NCBI GenBank assembly: GCA_014695295.1
Contig: JACJNY010000075.1
Coordinates: 80,184-144,183 of the forward strand
Direction of reading: 5' to 3'
Source of the DNA: Microcoleus sp. FACHB-61
GTDB lineage: Bacteria > Cyanobacteriota > Cyanobacteriia > Cyanobacteriales > Microcoleaceae
Length of the DNA stretch: 64,000 nucleotides
The notes under the pieces are model-generated. The model was not told the origin of the DNA and ran no database searches. It saw nothing but the letters and a program-made list of their open reading frames with translations. This document shows positions 17,617 to 25,221 of the stretch, one piece after another (the first letter of the stretch is position 1; every line of letters starts with the position of its first letter). The position numbers were made by a program, and so were the translations under genes.

Positions 17617-20600
17617 ATGAAAGCAATGATATTGCCATCAGAAACAGGCACTCTCAATGACAGCGACTCCGAACAAAGTTACGCCCCGGCTTCGTCGATT
17701 CAGCCTCATGGCATCCTTTTGGTGCTGGAATCTCCGGTGTTGAAAATTTTGCAAGTTAGCAACAATATTTTTGAGGATCTCGGTATTTATCCCGAAGAAC
17801 TTTTGGGCAAATTTTTACAGGAATTTGTCGAAACTGAGGAAATTGAGGCTATAGAAAAAGCTTTATTTGAAAACTCTCATCAATCGAATGGTATCAGATT
17901 ATCATTCAAAAGTCAAAACCGCCAGTCTTTTTTTCAGGGGACGCTGCATCAATCTAATTCAGCATTAATTCTTGAACTCGAGTCGGCTGTTTCCCCAAAA
18001 GCTAGCGATTCTTTCAATTTTTATCATTTAGTCCAAGAGCCGATCGACAAAATCCACAGAACGCCAAACCTGCAAGTGCTGTGTCAGACAGCAGTTGAAG
18101 AAGTGCGGAGGATGATCGGTTTCGATCGAGCGATCGTCTATCAATTTGATGCCACCGGTGCGGGGGAAGTTGTCGCCGAAGACAGAGTAAAGAGTTTGGC
18201 TCCTTTATTGGGACTGCACTATCCGGCTGGCGATATTCCCCCCCAGGCAAGAAACCTGTTCAACATGAATTTAATTCGGTTTATTCCCGATATTAACTGT
18301 CAGCCTGTAGAACTAATTCCTCACTGCAATCCGGTGACAGGTCGCCCCCTGGATCTGGGCTTCTCATTGTTGAGAGCAGTTTCCCCTTGCCATGTTCAAT
18401 ATCTCAAAAACATGAACGTGGGTGCTAGCATGACCCTGACATTAATCAAAGATCAAAAACTCTGGGGATTGATCGCCTGTCACCACCCAACACGAAAGTA
18501 TGTCAGCTACGAAACAAGAAAGGGTTGCGAACTGCTAGCCAAGTTTGTGAATCTAGAACTCAGCTACAAACAAGATAGCGAAAATTGGGAATATGCAACT
18601 TATTTAAAAGAAAATTGCCATAAATTTGTCACCAAAATTTCTCAATCACACTGGTTTGTAGAAGGTTTGCTTAAATCCAGAGATGAATTGCTGACCTTAG
18701 TGGGCGCTACCGGTGGAGTTGTGTGTGCCAATGAAAATTTAACAACCATCGGCAAAACCCCGGAAGTGGTAGAAATCGAAAGCTTAATTGCTTGGATAAA
18801 AACTCAAAAAAATAATGATATTTTTCATACAGATTCTCTCTCAAAACTGTATCCGCCATCCGATAAGTTTAAAGAAGTTGCTAGCGGTTTGCTGGTACTT
18901 GCCCTGTCCGAGATGCAAAATTATTACATTTTGTGGTTCCGTCCAGAAACAATTCAAACTGTAAACTGGGCCGGTCAACCAGACGGGGAAATTGAAGTTA
19001 AACCGGATGGCAGCCAGCCGCTGTCTCCTCGCAATTCCTTTGACTTGTGGCAAGAAACTGTGAGGTTAAAATCTTTGCCTTGGCAGCGGTGCGAAATCGA
19101 AATAGCCCGAGAACTTCGAGTTGCTATTACTAGCATGGAGTTGCGGAAAACCAATCAGCAGCTTAGCTTAGCTTTGTCGGCTACCAAAATCGGATTTTGG
19201 GACTGGGACGTGCAGAAAAATCGCCTTGTTTGGTCGAAGGAGCACGAAGAGTTGTTTGGGTTGGCCCCGGGAACTTTTGGCGGAAATTATCAAAGTTTGG
19301 CAGCTTGCATTCACCCAGAAGATTTAAAAACTATGGAGAATGCTATAAATCAGGCGATCGCCCAGCGATCGGATTACTGTCACGAAACCCGCGTAGTTTG
19401 GCCGGACGGCAGCATTCACTGGATTGAGGCAAAAGGTAAGTTTTTTTACAACGAAGCAGGCGATGCAGTGCGGATGGTGGGGACAGTTACAGAAATTACC
19501 GAACGCAAATCTAGAGAATTACAGTTGCGCCTGTTGGAATCAGCAGTCACCACCACTGACGATGCCGTGTTAATTACCGAAGCTGAACCGATTGACGATC
19601 CGGGCCCGCGAATTATTTATGTCAACCCAGCTTTCACGCGGATGACCGGCTATACGCTAGAAGAAGTTTTGGGCAAAACGCCGCGCATCTTGCAAGGAGA
19701 AAAAACAGACCGCGCCAGTATCGAGCGAATTCGGACAGCTTTGAAAACCGGGCAGCCGGTGCGGGTTGACTTGATCAATTATCGCAAAGACGGGACGGAA
19801 TTTTGGGTAGAAATGAGCATTGTGCCGATCGCTGGCCCAACAGGCGGGTTTACCCATTGGGTATCAGTACACCGCGATATTAGTGACCGCAAATTTGCTG
19901 AAGCCACCCTCCAACAGCTCAACGAAGAGTTAGAAATGCGAGTTTTGCAGCGAACCCGAGAACTAGAAAGCTCTCAAGCAGAACTCCGGGAAAGCGAAGC
20001 TTTATTTCGCTCTCTGAGCGAAAGTTCGCCCGTCGGCATTTTCAAAATCGATACTAAGGGGAAATGTACCTATACAAATCCCCGCTGTCAAGCAATTGGC
20101 GGATTCACACCCGCAGCAGCTTTAGGAAACCGCTGGATGCGGTTTGTTCACCGCGAAGACATCAAACTAATTCTGTCTAAGTGGTCGGAATCGCAATCGC
20201 TAGATGGGGAATTTTCCTGCGAATTCCGCCACATCCAGCGAGACGGAACAATCCGGTTTTGTCGGCTTAAAACAGCTCCGATTTTTTCTGACAGAGATCA
20301 ACTAATCGGTCACGTCGGCACCGTCACAGATATCACGGAAAATCGGGCAATTGAAAAAATGAAAAATGAGTTTATTTCCATTGTCAGCCACGAACTGCGA
20401 ACGCCGCTTGCCTCAATTCGCGGTTCTTTAGGTTTGCTGGCGGCTGGCGTACTGAAAGAGCAACCGGAAACTGCCAAAAAGATGTTAGAAATCGCCTCTA
20501 GCGATACTGAACGGTTAGTGCGTTTGGTCAACGATATTCTAGACTTAGAGCGGCTCGATTCGAGCCAAGTTATCCTCGTCAAGCAGTGGTGCGATGCGGC

Positions 20601-21066
20601 TGTTTTGATGCGGAAGTCTGCCGGATCTGTGCTGTCTGTGGCTGCTGAGAATAAGATTAATTTGTCGATTTTGCCCGAAACGGCAAACATTTGGGCTGAC
20701 CCCGACAGGATCGTTCAACTGCTGGTAAATTTGTTGAGCAATGCGATTAAATTCTCGGCTGCAGAGAGTACAGTAACTGTCAGGGTTGAAGATTTGGGCG
20801 ATCGGGTTTTATTTGAAGTCAAAGATCGAGGGCGGGGGATTCCTGCTGATAAACTAGAAACTATCTTTGGACGGTTTCAACAGGTCGATGCTTCTGACTC
20901 CCGCCAAAAAGGAGGTACCGGTTTGGGTTTGGCTATCTGTCGCAGCATCGTGCAGCAGCACGGCGGCAGAATTTGGGCCGAAAGTGTTGTCTCACAAGGA
21001 AGCAGTTTCTATTTCACAGTGCCTGCACCGTTGGAAGGCGAAGGGGGAAAAAGTTTTGAGTTTTGA
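17617..21066 (+). CDS. Cph1-type phytochrome sensor histidine kinase with three extra PAS domains
   Basis: A 1149-residue red/far-red photoreceptor kinase. PAS_2 (about 22-120, SSIQPHG) precedes the chromophore GAF (about 140-320), with PAGDIPPQAR (Asp206) and the bilin-attaching Cys258-His259 in SPCHVQYLKNM. The N-terminus has no Cys, so this is the cyanobacterial Cph1 type rather than the biliverdin type. PHY (about 330-505) keeps the tongue WAGQP and PRNSF (471-475). PAS domains follow at about 515-630, 636-760 and 793-910, then HisKA (His925, SHELRTP) and HATPase_c (DRGRGIP, GGTGLGL). There is no fused receiver. The single-receiver gene 300 bases downstream on the same strand is the obvious candidate partner. 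Confidence 0.93.
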   Translation: MKAMILPSETGTLNDSDSEQSYAPASSIQPHGILLVLESPVLKILQVSNNIFEDLGIYPEELLGKFLQEFVETEEIEAIEKALFENSHQSNGIRLSFKSQNRQSFFQGTLHQSNSALILELESAVSPKASDSFNFYHLVQEPIDKIHRTPNLQVLCQTAVEEVRRMIGFDRAIVYQFDATGAGEVVAEDRVKSLAPLLGLHYPAGDIPPQARNLFNMNLIRFIPDINCQPVELIPHCNPVTGRPLDLGFSLLRAVSPCHVQYLKNMNVGASMTLTLIKDQKLWGLIACHHPTRKYVSYETRKGCELLAKFVNLELSYKQDSENWEYATYLKENCHKFVTKISQSHWFVEGLLKSRDELLTLVGATGGVVCANENLTTIGKTPEVVEIESLIAWIKTQKNNDIFHTDSLSKLYPPSDKFKEVASGLLVLALSEMQNYYILWFRPETIQTVNWAGQPDGEIEVKPDGSQPLSPRNSFDLWQETVRLKSLPWQRCEIEIARELRVAITSMELRKTNQQLSLALSATKIGFWDWDVQKNRLVWSKEHEELFGLAPGTFGGNYQSLAACIHPEDLKTMENAINQAIAQRSDYCHETRVVWPDGSIHWIEAKGKFFYNEAGDAVRMVGTVTEITERKSRELQLRLLESAVTTTDDAVLITEAEPIDDPGPRIIYVNPAFTRMTGYTLEEVLGKTPRILQGEKTDRASIERIRTALKTGQPVRVDLINYRKDGTEFWVEMSIVPIAGPTGGFTHWVSVHRDISDRKFAEATLQQLNEELEMRVLQRTRELESSQAELRESEALFRSLSESSPVGIFKIDTKGKCTYTNPRCQAIGGFTPAAALGNRWMRFVHREDIKLILSKWSESQSLDGEFSCEFRHIQRDGTIRFCRLKTAPIFSDRDQLIGHVGTVTDITENRAIEKMKNEFISIVSHELRTPLASIRGSLGLLAAGVLKEQPETAKKMLEIASSDTERLVRLVNDILDLERLDSSQVILVKQWCDAAVLMRKSAGSVLSVAAENKINLSILPETANIWADPDRIVQLLVNLLSNAIKFSAAESTVTVRVEDLGDRVLFEVKDRGRGIPADKLETIFGRFQQVDASDSRQKGGTGLGLAICRSIVQQHGGRIWAESVVSQGSSFYFTVPAPLEGEGGKSFEF

Positions 21067-21369
21067 GATTGCTTTCATAAGAGCTCGGCAAAGCTAACGT
21101 TCTTCGCAACGCCCGCGGGGAGCATGAGCTGGGCAGGGCTATATGTCGATTTTTCTGTTCTCGGTTTAAGTAGGTGAGCGGCAAAATATAGCAACCGCCA
21201 AGACTATTAGGAGGTTCTTAATTGCTGAAACCGTTAATTTTATAGCTGATTGCTTCTTCCGTGTTGCTTCTTCCTTCTGCTATATCTGTGAAGAAACCGG
21301 GTTGATGAGGCAGCGTGCGTAAGTCCTTTTTCGGTTTATCATGATTAATTTAAAATTTGAGTTTTAATT
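21067..21369. other. Intergenic between phytochrome and receiver genes
   Basis: About 300 bases without a recognisable gene. It holds TGCTTCTTCC-type short repeats near 21250, an AAACCGGGTT half-repeat near 21295 and one GTGCGTAAGTCC repeat end near 21308-21318. Confidence 0.5.
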
Positions 21370-21756
21370 ATGTCAGCAAAGCGCATTCTGGTAATCGATG
21401 ATGAAAAAAACCTCTGCAGCGTGATTCAGGCCTGTCTGGAACATTTAGGCGGCTGGACGGTACTAAGCGCACTCAGCAGCAGCGAAGGAAGGCTTTTAGC
21501 TGAAACTCAACTCCCTGACGCTATTCTGCTAGATGTGATGATGCCCGATATGGACGGAGTTGCTCTGTTTGGTTTGCTGCAAAAAAATGTGGCTACTCGG
21601 GGGATTCCGGTGATTTTCCTGACTGCTAAGGTGCAGGCGATGGATTTGAGCGAATTTGCTGATTTGGGGCTAGCGGGGGTAATTGCCAAGCCTTTTGATC
21701 CTTTGAGTTTGGCACAGCAAGTTGCGGCTCTTCTGGGTTGGGAACCCTTGTCTTAA
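21370..21756 (+). CDS. Stand-alone receiver-domain response regulator
   Basis: A 128-residue CheY-like protein consisting of one receiver domain: acidic pair in VIDDEK (residues 8-12), phosphoacceptor Asp in LLDVMMPDMDG (about residue 55), Thr in FLTAK and Lys in AKPFDP. It has no output domain. It follows the phytochrome kinase gene on the same strand, an arrangement like Cph1 with Rcp1, so it is the likely phosphate acceptor; this is an inference from position. Confidence 0.88.
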   Translation: MSAKRILVIDDEKNLCSVIQACLEHLGGWTVLSALSSSEGRLLAETQLPDAILLDVMMPDMDGVALFGLLQKNVATRGIPVIFLTAKVQAMDLSEFADLGLAGVIAKPFDPLSLAQQVAALLGWEPLS

Positions 21757-22057
21757 ACTGGGGGAAAATGCGATCGGGTCATTGGTTATGCCACTTCAAA
21801 AAACTTTTGCTACAACCCTCAATCTTATACTAATTATTAAAAGTTGCATATCTCTCTAAGGGCAAGTCATTGCCGTATTCCTAGAGATGCTCGCTGACAA
21901 TCTATGTGTAGCTCTATTTTTCCGAATTGGTATTACTTTAAACCTTGATTGATTCCCTAGAAGTTGCAGAGACGATCTCAGGGAGTCTGGGTGTTTTGTT
22001 ACCCACAAAGCCGATCGGCTATTACCCTATTTACAGCCAGAATAAGTCCTCCAGAAA

Positions 22058-22242
22058 TTACGCAGACTTGCCTCAAGAACAGTTTTTTTTAACCCGGGCT
22101 CACAGATGCAGCCAAGTTTTTTGGTAAAAAACCCCGTTTCAGGCTGCTAATCCAAGAGTTACGCAGACTTCCCTCAGAAACCGGGTTTTTTAACCCAGGA
22201 TCGCAGATTCAGCCAAGTTTTTTGGTAAAAAACCCGGTTTTT
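22058..22242. repeat. Two tandem copies (period about 101 bp) of an AACCCGGTTT-containing repeat
   Basis: Copies at about 22058-22140 and 22159-22242 share TTACGCAGACTT, a T-rich AACCC(A/G)GG block, CAGATTCAGCCAAGTTTTTT and GGTAAAAAACCC(C/G)GTTT. They lie in a 970-bp gene-free gap (21757-22727) that also holds a related palindromic block at about 22498-22540. The AAACCGGGTTT core recurs near 44.85 kb and 46.5 kb. Divergence between copies suggests an old duplication. Confidence 0.8.
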
Positions 22243-22571
22243 GCCTAATTGTTATAATCCCTGCTTCGGCAAAAGTATATTTATCAAAAAACATGATGGT
22301 CTTCATAATTTCCTCATATTTTTTAGATAAAGTTTACTCCAGGCTCTGGATCTGAAGGTCGATCGCAATCTCAGCACCATTCCGCTGCCAAAGAACGAAC
22401 CTGTTGTCAGGAGAGTTCGGGTCAGTGACGGTACTTTCGATTAACTGGTGCCACAGCACAACCAGCCTGAATAAGTCAGGACTTAAGCCCTGCATACCAC
22501 AAAAACCGGGTTTTTAAACCGGGAAAAACGGGGTTTCTGCGCCAGTCCTCTAAGTTTGGCAGGAGAACTCA

Positions 22572-22706
22572 ATGGTAAAAAAATTAATAACTGAGGATGT
22601 GATTCGCGCTCTCGAATAACACCCCGAAAATAAGTCGGTCGTTTTGTCAAGAGCCAAACTCGCAATTGCCACTAACAGGCAAAGCCAAGTCTCAGTAAGT
22701 TGTTGA
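22572..22706 (+). pseudogene. Possible small broken gene, one in-frame stop
   Basis: ATG 22572 follows AGGAG at 22561-22565 and reads MVKKLITEDVIRALE, then TAA at 22617-22619, and continues in the same frame HPENKSVVLSRAKLAIAT to TGA at 22704. The protein-like composition on both sides of the stop and the good ribosome binding site suggest a decayed gene fragment. No family is confidently recognised. Confidence 0.3.
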
Positions 22707-22727
22707 AAGAGTGTGGAGATTTTTCAA

Positions 22728-23036
22728 ATGTCATATCAGCTATCTTCTAAAGGTAACAACCAGATTCTGTGCTATTACGCAAATGCTACCAACCTAGTTC
22801 AGGTGGTTCGGATTGCGAACATCCCTAATTGGCACTTTGAAAGAGTCATGTTTCCGGGACAGCGGCTGATGTTTGAAGCTGCATCAGAAGCAGTATTAGA
22901 AATTCACACGGGTGCGGTGGCAAGTGCTATTTTATCGGACAAGATTCCCTGCTACGTGCTGCGGGTTATAGAGGAGGTAAGTTCCGAGATCGAGCTGGTG
23001 ATTCCCGAAGGACGATGTGCGGTATTAGCCAGCTAA
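22728..23036 (+). CDS. DUF1830 domain protein
   Basis: A 102-residue protein starting MSYQLSSKGNNQILCYYANATNLVQ, the characteristic opening of the DUF1830 family common in cyanobacteria (ILCYY.N.T...Q..RI.N......ER..FPGQR..FEA). I chose ATG 22728, which follows GGAG; a GTG five codons upstream is less likely. The function is unknown. The ComFB-like gene follows 74 bases downstream on the same strand and may be co-transcribed. Confidence 0.75.
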   Translation: MSYQLSSKGNNQILCYYANATNLVQVVRIANIPNWHFERVMFPGQRLMFEAASEAVLEIHTGAVASAILSDKIPCYVLRVIEEVSSEIELVIPEGRCAVLAS

Positions 23037-23110
23037 GATTCAGCAGAAATCACACGAGATCGAGATCGGCAACCAAAATAGTAGTTAACGAGTGTTTAGG
23101 GACAGGGAAA

Positions 23111-23461
23111 ATGCAGAAAAATCTTGTCAATATTACCTTGGCAGTAGTCACAGAGGAAGTAGAAATTATCTTGGAGTCTTATCCGGCGCATCCCTACCAA
23201 CAAGCTTTTTCGCCTTCTGGCTTGCGACAGGATTTAATTGCTTACGTGCTCAGCCGAGTGCCTAATAGATATACTGCGATCGACTCCGGGGAGTCTGTGT
23301 CAAACCAAACAGTCCAGGTTCGCTGTTCTTCAGAGCAGTTGCTGCACATAGAAAATTTGATTCATGCTGGCATTCGCGACGTGCTGCACAGCTATCAGAA
23401 GATAGATTACCGCCTTCCTGAACAAGTTAAATTCGGTTCGAGAGTTGCTAGTGGATTTTGA
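23111..23461 (+). CDS. ComFB-like protein
   Basis: A 116-residue protein from ATG 23111 (MQKNLVNITLAVVTEEVE); the longer open frame upstream overlaps the DUF1830 gene and lacks family character. The core EEVEIILE...LRQDLIAYVLSRVPNRYTAID resembles late-competence ComFB proteins (EEV...C..DVIA.ALNRLPP.YV). Cyanobacterial ComFB homologues have been reported as c-di-GMP receptors. The Cys residues of the classic family are absent here, so this is a divergent member and the ligand is unproven. Confidence 0.6.
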   Translation: MQKNLVNITLAVVTEEVEIILESYPAHPYQQAFSPSGLRQDLIAYVLSRVPNRYTAIDSGESVSNQTVQVRCSSEQLLHIENLIHAGIRDVLHSYQKIDYRLPEQVKFGSRVASGF

Positions 23462-23543
23462 GAGTTTGTCGTAAATGATGGAGACGCCGAGATCCTCGGC
23501 ACTCTCGGTTGGGCGAGCTGGAATTGTGTACTGGCTTGATGGT

Positions 23544-23897
23544 TCAAGACTTTACGTAATCGCAGCAGCCATCGCACGGGCCATTGGGGTTGACAGCACA
23601 GCGCAGAATTTCCGATCGAGCATTAAAGCGGCAGCTAGCATCTCCGATAACCCAGATGCCGCTTACAAAAGTTCTTTCCCGCGGCGGCGTGGCCGACTGC
23701 ACGTACAGGGCAATTTTTTGCAATGTGTAGCGGCCGGATTTGAGTTGATAGCGGTGGTGGCGTTCCAAAACAGCGTAGGTTTGTCCCTCTAAATCTAGAT
23801 AGTTCCCCGGTTGTGGCGTCCAATCCAGCCGAATGCTGCCTAAGGATTGGCGGGGGTGAGAGAGAATCACCTCTATGGGTAAAGTATTTTGTTCCAT
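23544..23897 (-). CDS. DUF6464-like conserved cyanobacterial protein
   Basis: A 117-residue protein. It starts MEQNTLPIEVILSHPRQSLG, has a central PGNYLDLEGQTYAVLERHHRYQL and ends in a Cys-rich tail CRFNARSEILRCAVNPNGPCDGCCDYV. The tail, with five Cys, could bind a metal. The family looks cyanobacterial and its function is unknown. It is convergent with the ComFB-like gene. Confidence 0.65.
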   Translation of the reverse strand: MEQNTLPIEVILSHPRQSLGSIRLDWTPQPGNYLDLEGQTYAVLERHHRYQLKSGRYTLQKIALYVQSATPPRERTFVSGIWVIGDASCRFNARSEILRCAVNPNGPCDGCCDYVKS

Positions 23898-24322
23898 CTG
23901 GCGGTGCGTTCGCGAGCTTCACTAAAGGGGCAAATAGTTGACTAAACCTACATCTTCTTCATCTCGAAAGATAAGTTTTTCTAGAGAGAGTCATTTAGGT
24001 TGAGGCGCTAAACTTAACTATATAACCTTTGGCGATCGGGGGATAGCCGACTCCCTCCACTACGTTGGGCCCAACAGGGTAGGAAATAAACTTCAACTTG
24101 CTTTAGGTAACTAAAGTTCAGTTCGATTAGGTTTTATAAAGCAGTACAGGCTGATGGTATCGCAACTCGCAGGTTCGATCGATACGCGGTTGAGATTCTG
24201 AACAGATTTTAAGGGTTTGCGGGACTTGGGGTGCTTGGGGTGCTTTTGTAGCGAGGACTTCAGCCCTCTGATTTTTATGAGCACTTTCGTCCTCACTACA
24301 AACCAAACCGGATTTTCGGCAA
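23898..24322. other. Intergenic with a palindromic repeat, no gene recognised
   Basis: About 425 bases. A 58-bp imperfect palindrome at about 24246-24303 begins TTGTAGCGAGGACTTCAG and ends CGTCCTCACTACAAACC. It matches the repeat at about 42340-42402 and shares AGGACTTCA with 5967-6027. The open frames crossing it look like shadows. Confidence 0.6.
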
Positions 24323-25057
24323 TCAAAATTCCCAAAAATATGCCATTCCTTCCATGATTCCCCAAGCGCAAGCAGCACCAGCTAAATAATGATTTTCAGT
24401 GCCGCATTCACGATGCCATTCTAAAAGTTCCGACAGAGCATTAGCGACGATTACTCCCCGCACATCCTGTTGAAACATACTGATATCATTGCCAGAATCA
24501 CCGCAAACTAATGTTGCCTCAGATGGAATTTGCAGGCGCTTTTGTAAATAAGTAAGGGCATTGCCTTTATTGCTAGTTTTCGGCAGAATATCCACATCTC
24601 TATTGCTGCTAAAAATGATTTGAGCTGGCAGTCGCGATTCAGTTAACTTTTGCTGCAAAGCCTGGACAGTCGAGCTGTTTTCTGCTGCTGGTTCCAGACT
24701 ATAACTGATTTTCCAAGGATTTTGTTCTTTTGGGGATTGGGGTTTAAGCTGGGAAAACTGCTGAGCTAAAGAGGCGATCGCCATTTTATCCCAGTCTTGA
24801 GAAAGATATTCAGCCCAATCTAAATCGAGGATTCCGTCTTGATAAATTTCGCTGCCTACACCTGCGATCAAATAGTCGGGTTCTAGCAGTTGCTTGTGGG
24901 CAATTAATTCGCAAGTTGAAGCATAAGAACGCCCGGTAGCGTAAACCAAACAAATTTTCGAGCGCAAATTTGATTGCAAGCGCTGGTTTAAAACTTGAGT
25001 TGCTTCGTCATCTCCGACTAGCGTGTGGTCTAAATCTGTAACTAATAAAAACTTCAT
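24323..25057 (-). CDS. spp: Sucrose-phosphate phosphatase
   Basis: A 244-residue HAD-superfamily enzyme of the S6PP family, which removes phosphate from sucrose-6-phosphate in the last step of sucrose synthesis (a compatible solute here). Motifs: DLDHTL at residues 8-13, ATGRSY, GVGSEIYQDG, SNKGNAL (Lys) and CGDSGNDISMF. Length matches cyanobacterial stand-alone SPP. No sucrose-phosphate synthase gene is adjacent. The ATG start at 25057 directly precedes the DLD motif as usual. Confidence 0.9.
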   Translation of the reverse strand: MKFLLVTDLDHTLVGDDEATQVLNQRLQSNLRSKICLVYATGRSYASTCELIAHKQLLEPDYLIAGVGSEIYQDGILDLDWAEYLSQDWDKMAIASLAQQFSQLKPQSPKEQNPWKISYSLEPAAENSSTVQALQQKLTESRLPAQIIFSSNRDVDILPKTSNKGNALTYLQKRLQIPSEATLVCGDSGNDISMFQQDVRGVIVANALSELLEWHRECGTENHYLAGAACAWGIMEGMAYFWEF

Positions 25058-25221
25058 TTTGGGAATTAGTCAGTAGTCATCAGTGATTAGTGATTGGGAA
25101 TCGATGGCTTCCTAAAATAATTTTAACTATTTATAAGGATTTGTTAAAAAAAATACATTTATAAGCAAACTGATCGGTTAACATTGGCCAGATTTAATTT
25201 TTAACAAGTGGTGTGAGTTTT

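Noticed and set aside
22058..22242. Possible CRISPR or transposon ends
   Set aside because: Only two diverged copies, no variable spacers and no open frame for a transposase.
24111..24378. Overlapping minus-strand ORFs after the sucrose-phosphate phosphatase gene
   Set aside because: They cross a palindromic repeat and overlap the real gene out of frame.
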